Shown: piece by piece, positions 47,027 through 57,545 of the stretch
How the letters are laid out: every line of letters begins with the position of its first letter
Position numbering within the stretch: position 1 is the first letter of the stretch
The notes under the pieces: model-generated
Seen by the model: the letters and a program-made list of their open reading frames with translations, nothing else
Databases searched by the model: none
What the model was told of the DNA's origin: nothing
Program-made: the position numbers and the translations under genes
NCBI RefSeq assembly: GCF_002994745.2
Contig: NC_037092.1
Location: 21,911,001 to 21,975,000 of the forward strand
From: Rosa chinensis
Lineage: Eukaryota; Streptophyta; Magnoliopsida; Rosales; Rosaceae
Direction: 5' to 3'
DNA: 64,000 nt

Positions 47027-47027
<1 letters not shown>
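46645..47027. mobile_element. Fold-back element flanked by TA/CA repeats
   Basis: The halves are inverted copies: AGAGCGGAGCTCCG / CGGAGCTTCGCTCT at the ends, then CACTTTTTGGTCGCATATCC, CCGTTCA(G/A)TTTTTAGGTACT and TCAGCCAAA.TG. A CA-TA microsatellite borders the left side (46,606-46,642) and TA repeats border the right (47,030-47,057). It shares the TTTTTAGGT-AC.TA-GTATAGAT and TCAGCCAA motifs with the fold-back at 32,326-32,712, so both belong to one broad family. Confidence 0.8.
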
Positions 47028-47060
<33 letters not shown>

Positions 47061-47951
47061 GTTAATAGTTTACGGGCTTTTACGAGCCGGCTGGGTTTCA
47101 AACTCCTAAACCAAGCCCGGCCCTCTACCCATTGCGCTGGGCCTATTGCGGGCTTTTGGCCATGCAGGCCTCCATCGGCCCACTTGATCCACGGGTTTTT
47201 TGATGAAGCCTAGTTGAAACTGTTTGTCTTCAAAACCAGTTTGGATAGCAAACTGTCTCTTTTGAGTACAAAGAAAGGATGTCAACTAAAGTGTACAACT
47301 ATTATGAAAAAGTTCATCTATTTGCAATCCTCCTTAATTGATTTCGACTTTTGTCCAAAGCCTTCACTACTTATGAGTCATGATTTAGGGTCACAAAACT
47401 GTTAGGTGAATGTTTACCTAAATCTAGCTCCAATTACATGCATATATCCTAAGTTAGCCACTAAAGAACACATACGTATAAAAGTTATCTATAATACAAA
47501 ATCAATTAAGCAATCTCACATAAGCAACATAGAAATCAACACATAGAAATCACAACCTATTTTCAAAACATATAAACGGGTTTTAAACTTTGCCCTTAAC
47601 GTCATGTTAACGAGAATTCATATCTCTACAAATCAAACAAAGAAAAACAAAAGAAAGTATGAAATACACCGTGAAAGATGAATGACAAAACCTTGAGACG
47701 AAGAACTTGAAGATCCTTGAAAACAAGCAATCTTCTAGGGACGACACAAGGGTGGATGGCGGCTAGGATCTTGATGTATTGCATGACTTCTCCTCCTCCT
47801 TGGTTGAGATGTAGAGCTTCTGAAGACTAGAGAATAGAGATAATTTCTTGTGTTTAGAATTATGGGAGAAGTGGTGTGTGAAGTGGTCCAATGATGCTCC
47901 TATTTATAGGAGGATGACAACTTGGTCTCCAAGCCTTCAAAATTCTTCTTT

Positions 47952-49409
47952 AGGCTAAATATTGTTTAGTACCCTGTGGTATGAGACCAACATCAATTCA
48001 GTCCCTTGACTTTCAATTTCATCAAAAACACCCCCGCAATATCATCTTCTCATCCAATAGGTCATTCCGTCGGGATTCCGTCAATTTTAGACGTTAACTC
48101 GGTGATGTGGCGTTCCAACTCAGCAAAAGTGGGGCACACATAAAATTCAAATTTCCAAAATGACCCTAACTCTTTAATATCTTATTCTGACTCCCTCGCG
48201 ATCTTCTCCCCTTTCTTTTCTTCTCTTCTTCTTCGTTTTTGCTCAGGCTCTGAAACAGCCACTCATCCCACCTCCGCCGCTCCCCACCAACAGTCTGGTG
48301 CGACCTCGTCTGCAAAGCCACCCAAATCATCCTCGTCTGCTCTGCCTCCGATCCTCAAATCCTTGAACGCCGATGCTAACCTCGCCCTCCCAATTTCCCA
48401 AACAACTCCGACTCAGATTGGTAATTAGACCCCACTTCTCCGCCTCAGACCCACGACTCTCACTCTCTCTTGTTAAAGGATAGCGTGTGTGTAACAATCA
48501 TGGCCACTAGAGAAATTGGACCACTATAGAGCATTGAAGATCTGGTTTTGCAATCTGCATTGTGGAACAATCCGGTCTTGCAATCTACATTTTGGACACG
48601 AACCGGGTTGAGTGGTGGCCCGAGAAGGCGGTGACGAGGTCTGACTTGGGCTGAGGGCAGAGAGAGAAGTGGTGGGTGGTCCATTGGTTGCTCTGACGGG
48701 TCTAGTGCTGAGATTTGAGGGACTGATTGGTAGGTTTGGTACAGCTTGGTCGCTATGATTGATACGGCGGCGTTGACGCCATTTTGCATTTACAAAGAGA
48801 TAGAGAGAGAAACAGAGGGAGAGATTATGATGGGTCAATAATTAAGAGAGGTTTTGATAGGGTTTGGTGGAAGGAAGAATAAGAAGAGAAGGTGATGATG
48901 AGGAAGCCATTGGATATGGCAGAGATTACAAAGAGAGAAAAAGTGAAAAAAGATTGAGTCTTTAGAGAACCTGCAAACACAAGCCAGAGAACAAAACACG
49001 AGAAGGACGATGAAGTGTTTTTAAACTATTATATAGATATATATATATATATTATTTTTGTTTGCAACATAACAATACCATGCAAGTAGTTTGGTGGTTG
49101 GAGCTTTTATTTTCATATGTGTTGGTGTGGGTTCGAGTCTCCCCAACCTCAAAGTCGGAAGTTTATTTTAGATTTTTCCATATCTGGTTGGCTAGGGTCA
49201 TTTTGGGAATTTGACTTTCATGTGGGCCTCACTTTTGCTAAGTTTGAACTCCACGTCAGTGAGTTAACGTCTGAACTTGACGGAATCCCGACGAAGGGAC
49301 CTATTGGATGAGAAGATGATATTGCGGGGGTGTTTTTGATGAAATTGAAAGTCGAGGGACTGAATCGATGTTGGTCTCATACCACAAGGTACTAAACAAT
49401 ATCTAGCCC
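47952..49409. mobile_element. Long-TIR Mutator-like element, 1.46 kb
   Basis: Inverted repeats of about 220 bp: AGGCTAAATATTGTTTAGTA on the left and, inverted, GGGCTAGATATTGTTTAGTA on the right. Strong identity continues through ATCAAAAACACCCCCGCAAT and TCTCATCCAATAGGTC. The exact 9-bp duplication TTCTTCTTT lies at 47943-47951 and 49410-49418. The interior (48,190-49,000) is more GC-rich with open frames on both strands, possibly captured sequence, but I recognise no protein. Confidence 0.92.
49076..49150 (+). repeat. tRNA-like (SINE-type) relic
   Basis: Phrases resembling an A box (TTTGGTGGTTGGAGC) and a B box (GTGGGTTCGAGTCTCC) are spaced as in tRNA-derived SINEs. It lies inside the Mutator-like element. 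No tail or target duplication was found. Confidence 0.3.
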
Positions 49410-50367
49410 TTCTTCTTTTTATTTTCTAGGATTTATCTGATTAATCCACATAGCAGTAGCCAATCAGATAATTCCACATCATCCTTCTTGTGTCATCCAA
49501 CCAATGAGAATCCTTCAAATTAGCACCTTGATTCTAGGGAGATTAATTTTGCATTAATTACATGATTATTTTCTGATTTATCTCCTCAATTTCGGCCAAG
49601 GATTGAGTGTGGAGCTCAAGGAATGTATCTGGACCTGTTTTCAACCTTCTAGAATATTGTAAATCCCTTAAAACTCTCCATGATAACTTCAAAAATGTTA
49701 CTTTCTAGAATTCCTTGAATATCTCACAGCAAAAACACTTATTTCACTTAGAATTCCTTCCTTTTGCATCCAAGAAACCCTAGTATACTTAGGTCTATTT
49801 ATTTGCCACAATATCCAAAGTTTTCTGTAACATTCTTGAGCTATCTTGAAGCCACATGGTCTCCTAGTGCTCTGAGGTTTCCTAGCCCCATAAGGACTCC
49901 TCATGTCTTCAGGACTCCTAGTCAAACAAGGACTCTTCATATGAAATGTTCTTGAACTTTCCGGAATCTTCTTTTGCTTTCGTAGTTCAACTGGGACTCC
50001 TTGTGTCATTAGGACTCATTTTTCTAGCAGGGATAGGTTTCCTAGTCGGACCAGGATTTCCTGGTTGGACCAGGAAGACTTCATTTCTTCATTTTAGCTC
50101 ATTTCTACATCCTTGTGCCTTGCTTTTGTCATCTCCAATGTCTCACATCCTTCTCATGTGTCTTTAAGCTCATTTCCTTGTCATTTTCTCCGATGTAGCT
50201 AGAAAATAGAAACTAAATTAAAATTGATTTATTTAAGGAAATAACCATTAAAACATCGCATTAAAATGCTCCTATCAAATTTCGGAGTCTAAGGCCTTTA
50301 AAAGATCAGTCCAAGTTTCTGACTAAAAGATGAAAAGGACATGTATGAATTCCTGCAACACAGTGGT

Positions 50368-50537
50368 GTTCACCTGGTCAGTTACTGACCAAAGAATTTA
50401 TGCTCAATAACCCTTAGATTTACATCCCAGGGTTGAAAACAAAACACCTCAACTTAATAATAATTCTCTCTGCCATTGGATTTACATCCAAGGATGGTTG
50501 AGCATTATTTTCTTGGTCAATAACTGACCAGGTGAAC
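50368..50537. mobile_element. 170-bp MITE
   Basis: The ends are GTTCACCTGGTCAGTTACTG and, inverted, GTTCACCTGGTCAGTTATTG. Inverted similarity continues through ATGCTCAA and GATTTACATCC or GATGTAAATCC. It is noncoding, with no clear target duplication. Confidence 0.7.
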
Positions 50538-52386
50538 ATTTTCGTCCTGCAGCATTTTCGGCCAAACTACGGTGAACTAAGGTCTGAAATTTTATCAGGA
50601 TGACTCAAACTTATCGAAAAACATTTGGTATGAAGAAGGCGAAGGCCAATTCCGAGTCTCGGTGGAGATTCAATTGAAGGAAACTTCATAGACGTATCCT
50701 AGTCAAACATGGCAGTTTGGCCTAGAACCTTCTTTGGGCTGATTTCTTGTGTATTTTTGGAAGGTCTATGATGCTGAAATTATCAAGGAGAGCCCTAGAA
50801 GAATCCTACAAGATTATGGCAAGATTAGTCCATCATATTATCTTATAGATAATAGGTGTTCCTATGCACCTTCTTTCCTTTGGTTGTCACATTGACTTTG
50901 ATGACCCAAAACCACCCCAACACTCTTCATTTTTCATGTTTTCCATGCACAATAAAGAGAGCAGCTGCTCATCTCTTCTCTTAAGTCATCTTTTCTACTC
51001 TACACTCTCATAGCTCATCATTACTTCCCTCTTTTTACTCCATCTTTTCCATACCTCTTTCCCTTGTTTTTAGGATCTATTACCACTCTAATACTCCACC
51101 TCCATGCTTCTTATAATGCTTGAGCGGCTCCCTTTTGCTTCCATTCATTATTGTATTCATTTCTCTCTTCTCTATATAAGTATCTCTTCTCACAAGGAAG
51201 ATGCATTACCCATTCCACCCCATTACATCTTCTTTCTCTCTTCATCTCCTTCATAAAACCTCCATATCCACCTCCCAAAATCCAAACCCATAATATCCAT
51301 ACTCCTCAACCGCCATCACCACCACCACAACTACCATCTTTCACCACCACTACTCCATCACTACCACTTAAAGTTAGCCAAAGAAGCATCATATCTTCAT
51401 CACCATTTCATTCATCATCAACAAGAAGTGCATCATCCATCCATTCCACCATCAAGGAGCATTGAAGGAGCAAAACGAAGGAGAAACTACCCAATGATTT
51501 GTCAAGCTTCAACTAGTTCATTCTTTTCTCAACTCTTTAATTTACCTTGATGAATTTTATAGATTTGATGCTAATTTGTATGATTATGAGTGAGTAGTTA
51601 CTTGATTGGGGCTAGGGTTGAAAGCCTAGCCAAACTTGTATGAATTGATGTTTTAATTTACAATTGAAGTTATTTGCGATTTTCATCTTCATATGCTAAT
51701 TCAAGAAGTGAATGCATTCATTCAAAAACTACTTTGAATGTGTTGTGTTTGTCATCTCATGAAAAAAATATTTAGGGAGTAGTTAATCTTGAGCTATAGC
51801 ATGATAGCATCCACTATGTGCATATGAAGGTTGTGAGTTAAAATCACCTAGATATAGGATTGGTTTGCTTGCATGATTATCCAAACTCAAAGCTTTATGC
51901 ATCTAGGAACAATGAATTAAGACTTAATCGGTAATAGGATTTGTTCTTAGGTAGTTAATTCTAGACTTATCTGGTTGGAATTGATAACATTAAAAAAGTT
52001 TAAGCCTTTGTAGTCTTATCCGGATGCAAAGATGGTAATTGAAAAATTAGAATAGCATCACTTGTACTTGAACTACAATACTTACAAGGTAGGTTAATGG
52101 TAGACAATCTAACTCCTAACTTCATCCATTATATTACTAGTTTAGTTTAGTAGTTTAGTTTACATTTGAGCATGCATTTATTTTAATTTGGTTTACCACT
52201 CTATTCAACAAACAATTTCACTACCACCACAATGCACATACTCACCATGAGCCTAGATTTCCTTGTGAATCTAGGTTTTGATCTAGGCTCTGTAATTGTA
52301 CATTTGCATATTCTAGTCTCCTTAGGTTAACACCCTAGCTAGTGAAAGGAATCCAATCCTCGTGGGTTCGACAACCTTTCTTAAAA

Positions 52387-52918
52387 GGGTTAAATACTGC
52401 TTACTCCCTATACTTATAGGGTTTCATCGTTTCAGTTCTTGACCTTTGAATTTCACCTAAAAAGTCCATGAACTCCCAATTTCCTCCCACTTGGTCCCTG
52501 CAGTCAAGAATCCGCCAAAAACTCTTTTATCTTCCCCTAAAAAGTCTATTATACCCTCATTTACTTTTAAAAAAAAAATTATTTCTCTTCCTCTCTTTTT
52601 TTATTTTTTTTTGTTTTTACCTCTTCTTCTTCCGGCTCTTCCGCCTCCTTCTGTTCATCTCCTCATCAAGATGGTTCCAATCCACAGACCTTCAAGAGGT
52701 GAAATGAAAAAAAGAAATAAAACAGAGAAAAAATAAATTAAAAAAAAAAAGTAAGTGAGGGCATAATAGACATTTTCAGCAACTTTAACAGAAAATTTTG
52801 ACGGCAGGGACCAATTGGGAGGAAATTGAGAGTTCAGGGACTTTTTAGGTGAAATTCGAAGGTCAAGGACTGAAACGATGAAACCCTATAAGTATAGAGA
52901 GTAAACAGTATTTAATCC
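52387..52918. mobile_element. Long-TIR Mutator-like MITE, 532 bp
   Basis: Inverted repeats of about 170 bp: GGGTTAAATACTGCTTACTC on the left, GGATTAAATACTGTTTACTC inverted on the right. Strong matches continue through TATAGGGTTTCATCGTTTCA and AATTTCACCTAAAAAGTCC. Flanks TTCTTAAAA (52378-52386) and TTCTTAAAT (52919-52927) match at 8 of 9. The middle is A/T-rich and noncoding. Confidence 0.85.
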
Positions 52919-52999
52919 TTCTTAAATCCCTATAACTTGTACCCCTTATACTTGAGGTAGCTATTTGGCTAACAGGTACAACATTCTGCTTGGCCACCA

Positions 53000-54160
53000 A
53001 GAGAAGCCACCAGAAACACTTGGAACATAGGAAGTGGTAAACAGAAAAATCATACAGAGCTATTTTGAGAATTATGCGCTAAAGAAGCCAGATGATCTGC
53101 TACAAAATTCGCTTCTCGGTAAACATGCCTGAAGATGATGGAGTTGAATTGTTGAGCTAGACTTCTGATATCCTGGACTAGAAGTTTAATTCGCCAAGGC
53201 ATTTCACATCTTCCATGAATGCAACCGATGAGCAATTTGGAATCACCTTTGACAGAAATGTTTGAATAATGATGAAGGAAAACAGTATGTAAACCATCCC
53301 TTAAAACAGTTGCTTAAGCAATAAGAACATTAGTATTGCCTAACTTTTTATTAGCAGCAAATGAAGGGTTACTGTCTGAATTTCGAATAACATAACCAAT
53401 AGTTGCATTTCCATTTTTAACAGATCCATCAAAATTCAATTTAACTTGATCAATGTTAGGGGGTTGCCATTTAATATGAAAATATTTTGAAACTTTAGGA
53501 GTGGTAGGCTTAGAATTGGCTTGAATGTAACTTGAACCAAACAAAACAGTTTGACATAAGGTGTTATGAGGTGTAGTAACTATATTATGAAATACTAACT
53601 TATTCCTAGAATTCCTAATAGACCAACCAATCAAGAGAATGGAAGCAAGATGATCTTTAGAAGAAGCTATATTACTAACATGATCAATCCAAAAAACACA
53701 CGAATTATCCCGATTAAAAGGCTTAGGAGAAAGAGCTTTAGATCAAACTTGTATGTAGAAACGCATAAAGTGATGATCAACAATTTCTGTAGCATCAGAA
53801 CAAAAATACAAAAATGACAAATTGGAGAAATATTATAATTATAATGCGAAATTCTATCTCTTGTTTTGAGACGATTCCTGATTAAAGTCCAAGCAATTTT
53901 AACATCAGGAGGAATATTCAGTTTCTGCATCTTAATTAATAAAGAAGTTCTAGAGTGATTAGGAACTTGTTGAGTGTGAATCCAAGATGAACTTTTAATA
54001 GTAAAATTATCAGATCTTGAAGGTCCCCAAACAAAAGTATCAGGAGTTGGATGGATAGGCAGAGAAATAGCTATAATCTCATTTACAATTTCCTGAGGGA
54101 GAATGTTTAGTAAAGCTTCTTTTTTACTATTTCGATCTGATTTTAGCTAATGTACGAATC
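53000..54160 (-). mobile_element. Degenerate L1-type LINE fragment
   Basis: Minus-strand frames give the zinc-binding region (IPPDVKIAWTLIRNRLKTRD, then NISPICHFC) at 53667-53930. The RNase H start (KWQPPNIDQVKLNFDGS, TIGYVIRNS) is at 53314-53634 and its end (HVYREANFVADHLASLA) at 53050-53235, with stops between them. No RT core or intact tail. Confidence 0.75.
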
Positions 54161-54221
54161 TGTAATTTGAAAAAACAAAACATTACATTACAAATTTACA
54201 ATATCCGGGGAAATTAGAGAT

Positions 54222-54413
54222 TACATCATAATCACAAGAAATGCACTCTAGGAGCCAAATTAGGCTCACCATTAAATGGATGCTCTTTTTCACTAATCCC
54301 ACTGAAGCAAAAAATAATACATCATAATCACAAGAAATGCATTCTAGGAGCCAAATTAGGCTCACCATTAAATGGATGCTCTTTTTCACTAATCCCACTG
54401 AAGCAAAAAATAA
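54222..54413. repeat. 96-bp tandem duplication
   Basis: Two nearly identical head-to-tail units start TACATCATAATCACAAG at 54222 and 54318. 96 is a multiple of three, so the minus-strand frame repeats the same 32 residues, but there is no other sign of coding. It lies just downstream, on the minus strand, of the F-box-derived hairpin cluster. Confidence 0.9.
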
Positions 54414-54739
54414 TACAGTGGCAACGTCGGTCTCAAAAACTCCTCAAATTGTTCTTCCTAACCGGTAGTCATTTAACGAAGATATTAAAACGAATACCGT
54501 TGGATGACAGAGAGACAGATAAACGGAATGCCTTCTGAAATCCAGCATGTTAGATAGAGTAGCTAAAACAGGAAAATCCATGAAGCAACTTTACTGCAGC
54601 TACAGAAAACCCATAGTCTTTAGAGTAATTTGCCTACTCCTGACTGTAACGATGTGAAGTGAACAATTATGCTTTACATAGGGATACTGGCATATGTAAT
54701 ATTGTATATTATCCAGCTGCAAAAGTGAAAGAGTAACTT

Positions 54740-54900
54740 GGCTATCAAGCCAATTCTTTCCCCATACCTCATGTATTTGGCATGGAGGCACAACAGAACC
54801 AAGGCCTTTTCCATGCATTTGTGTTGGATTCACATCTTCATTCTCAAGAATCTGAAGCTTTTAGTCATTGGTCATAGCATCAAAACCAAACTTAAGATTC
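54740..54900 (-). pseudogene. F-box/FBA gene fragment
   Basis: The minus strand keeps the FBA phrase GFDAMTND, then a stop where the gene has Tyr, then KLQILENEDVNPTQMHGKGL and GSVVPPCQIHEVWG. This parallels the neighbour's DYKVVRLVTLE...SLGSVGLPCQI. It is the sense remnant from which the adjacent inverted-repeat hairpins appear to derive. Confidence 0.75.
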
Positions 54901-55161
54901 CTTCAACTTCGGATATGATGCTATGACCAATGACTAGAATCTCCTCATGGACCCTGATGATCTAACAACCTTTTAGTCACTGGTCATAGCATCAAAACCG
55001 AACCAAAGATTCCATTGAGCTCAGGTATGATGCTACTACCAATGACTAGAATCTTCACACAGAACTCGATGGATCTAGCAATCTTTTAGTCATTGGTCAT
55101 AGCATCTAAACCAAACTAAAGATTCCTTTCAGTTCGGGTATGATGCTATGACCAATGACTA
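54862..55161 (-). ncRNA. Three tandem F-box-derived hairpins, candidate miRNA cluster (miRFBX-like)
   Basis: Three units with a 112-113 bp period each hold an inverted repeat. Unit 1 arms are 54862-54882 and 54916-54936 (21 bp, perfect, 33-nt loop). Unit 2 arms are 54974-54994 and 55028-55048 (a few mismatches). Unit 3 arms are 55087-55107 and 55141-55161 (20 of 21). The arm TAGTCATTGGTCATAGCATC (plus A in units 1 and 2) is antisense to the F-box coding motif DAMTNDYK. Both strands of a perfect inverted repeat give the same 21-mer, which starts with U as AGO1-loaded miRNAs do. A leader exon ending in a GTAATC donor at 55,801 suggests minus-strand transcription. Known parallel: miRFBX clusters of wild strawberry. 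That small RNAs are produced here is inferred, not shown. Confidence 0.7.
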
Positions 55162-55801
55162 GAATCTCCACAATGACTATGACTGGTGGAGGTTTATCAC
55201 TGCTTTGTAAGGGAAATAGTCTCTCATTGCTTCAAATTTCAATACCCTTATCTGCAATTTCGATAGAGTGAGAGAATCTTAATTCCAACCCATTCAGATT
55301 CAAAAAGCAAAACCAACTAATATTCATACAGCAAAATGGTATTCAGCTTTGAAAGAAATCAACGAGATGCTTTGAAAGAAATCAAACGAGATAAGAAACA
55401 GAACCCGAATAAACCACCAACAGGGCAAAGTAACATGGAGGTAAACCCTCAATCGTCCTATTTCAAAGAGCACTATAATAAAACAGCTACCATGGAGATT
55501 CTCCATAGATCATAGAACAGTGTATCATTGCTACAAATTTCAATTTCCTCGTGAAGTTTGTCCATGACAAACCGATCTAATTATATTCGTATCTGTAATT
55601 GACATCTGCTGTGCCATTCAAATTGAAAGCGAGGCCCAAATGACTATAGATACAAGCTATTCAATATTTACAGATTGCATCTTTCATTGTAATTCACAGT
55701 GTTCCTTCCTCGAGGTTTTAAAAACTTGATCTCAAATTAGTAAAAATCTAACAACACTAAGCTTTGAAATCATGTGCAAGGCGTAGAACGAGCAAGATTA
55801 C

Positions 55802-55900
55802 CTCGGTGAATTCCTCTTCTGTATAACTAGGGCGCCGGCGCAAAACCCTAATGATAAACTATAGGATGCTCTTTTTTTATAGGCTAAAGTAGCGCTCCAC
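55802..55900 (-). promoter_or_regulatory. Leader exon and promoter region for the hairpin locus
   Basis: Minus-strand sequence ACAGAAGAGGAATTCACCGAG is followed by a GTAATC donor. It mirrors the leader exon of the intact F-box gene (ATCGAG|GTAAAT at 23,414). The region just beyond (55,870-55,910) shares GCTAAAGTAGCG.TCCACC with the upstream region of the VIPP1-like gene (about 62,650). Confidence 0.45.
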
Positions 55901-55909
55901 CGATAATCA

Positions 55910-57540
55910 TATAAATTAAACTATTAAAAAATAAATAAAAAAAGATTCCCGGCCCAAGTATAAATGGGCCGAACATTACGCACATCCTAGTCCATTTCAA
56001 AGAAAACCAACACGCTTCCTTAGCATTAATAAGGATCCTTACTGCAATACATCAGAACATCAAATTTCACCAAAGATACGCTTCTCCTGTGAATTAGAGC
56101 AACTTCTGTCTCAAACATCAAAACACACACACAGACACACACACATATATAGAGCTAGCTTCAAGCACATTAATCCTAAAATCTTTCTCTCTAACCGAGT
56201 AACCAGTAGCAATAATACAAAAAACATTGTCAATTTAGCCACATAATACTCATCATAAGGCGGATACATATTACATAGGAATACCCTTGGAATGAACAAA
56301 GCAATAGTATTAGATAGATAAAGTGCCTTTAAATATTCAGATGGTTGGTAGAGTAACTAAAATAGCAAAAACCATGCAGCAACCTTATCGCTTTGTAGCT
56401 ACAGAAAACTCAGCAGAGTCTTGAGAATCATTTCCCCTATTTCCGACCTGCACATAATTGATTGAATGTAGTCTTCAATTAGGGTTTAGCAAGCTATATG
56501 ACAAGTAAAAGTATATAATGCAAAACTGAACTTATCCTTTGTGGTCTAATAGGAAATGAGCAAATAAGCTATATAGCTATATTACAGATTCAGTTTCCCA
56601 CATTGCGTTTGAAGTATGAACTTATCCTCTGTGGTCTAGTGGGAAATAAGCGAACAAGCAGCCATAATAGTTTAAGTACAACCACAAGGTGGTTAGCAAA
56701 TATTATATCCTAATCGCCATTTTTCATTTGCAGTGCCACATGGCCTAATCCTGAATTTAGAGCACTTGCCTATGAAACTAAATCAGAATTTCAGTATACA
56801 GTGTCAAACTCTAGAGGCCACAAGTCCCCAAAAAAAAAAAAATTACAAGCCAAGGATGTAACAAAACCCCATGTAAAGTTTATATTTGACATCATTAGTC
56901 AAGAAAACTTCTCCTTTTACTTCTCGGAAGTGGGAATCAAACTTCCCTCCACATGAAAAATGAACTATTGTACAAGAAACATGCAGGAGGCTTAGTTGGA
57001 AAATGAACTATTGTACAGCTAAATTAAAAAAAAAAAAAACAAACAAACAAATCCATTGCAGGAGCTATTGTACAGATTGATACATCTACTGAAACAGTAA
57101 ATAAAAACCATGCTATAGCAATAACACTATAGTAACATCAACAATTCCACAGTCCATAATTTTAAGTAATTCCAAGCTGATGTTCCATGAAACAAGAAAC
57201 TAAAATCACTGATAATAGGAGCAGTGTAACCATCTTTACTACCATTTTGTTTTACATCTAATGCTGAGAAATCATATAATCAAAATGGATGAAACGATAT
57301 CAACGGAAACTTGATGACAAAAACAGCCAAAAAGCTAAGAACAGAACCAACTGGATTGCAAAAAAAAGATAAAACAGTTGGCAAAGGTAATAAATCAATC
57401 ATCATACAGAATATCAAACTTTGTGGCTGTACTACAATGCAACAATCTTAGGTCACATAAAATTAGCAGCATATGTATTCAAACAAGAAGATAATAAATA
57501 TCATAGAGTCAATGTAGTAAATAATCACCTTATGTATTCT
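55910..57540. other. Intergenic; includes likely 3'UTR exon of the downstream F-box pseudogene
   Basis: The segment 56,341-56,455 resembles 54,540-54,660 (AGCTACAGAAAAC.CA.AG), so the two F-box loci are tandem copies including their 3' flank. An acceptor-like TGCAG|GTCGG on the minus strand near 56,450 matches the 3'UTR acceptor of the intact F-box gene. A CA microsatellite lies at about 56,124-56,148. No coding gene seen. Confidence 0.5.
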
Positions 57541-57545
57541 TTCCC

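Larger units (their letters stand above)
45109..47212. mobile_element. Non-autonomous hAT element with 523-bp tandem repeats
   Basis: The ends are TAGGCCTCATCAA on the left and TTGATGAAGCCTA on the right (12 of 13 when inverted), flanked by the exact 8-bp duplication GTTGAAAC (45101-45108 and 47213-47220). Subterminal regions are rich in GGGCC/GGCCC-type motifs, as in common plant hAT MITEs. Inside lie 2.3 copies of a 523-bp tandem repeat and a fold-back element in TA repeats. No transposase. Confidence 0.88.
47410..50278 (-). repeat. Athila-like LTR (minus), split by a Mutator-like element
   Basis: Read on the minus strand, it begins TGATAGGAGCATTTTAATG at 50278, like Athila-type LTRs. A TATA-like CCTATAAATAGGAGC (about 47,908-47,922) and a leader ending in CGTCTCAAGG (about 47,690) follow. 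The 47,952-49,409 MULE interrupts it. No gag-pol follows, and the far end is not defined. Lineage assignment rests on general look only. Confidence 0.4.
50279..52985 (+). repeat. LTR-like block (plus), interrupted by two MITEs
   Basis: A TATA-like box CTCTATATAAGTATC (about 51,171) is followed by a CT-rich leader. Near the right end the phrase ATCCTCGTGGGTTCGACAAC and then ACTTGTACCCCTTATACTTG resembles LTR ends of large plant gypsy elements. The left part contains a 170-bp MITE and the right part a 532-bp TIR element. No coding was seen. The limits and family are uncertain. Confidence 0.4.

Noticed and set aside
54862..55161. Regular repeats considered as a CRISPR-like array
   Set aside because: Plant nuclear DNA. 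The repeats are whole 112-bp hairpin units derived from a gene, not short repeats with unique spacers.
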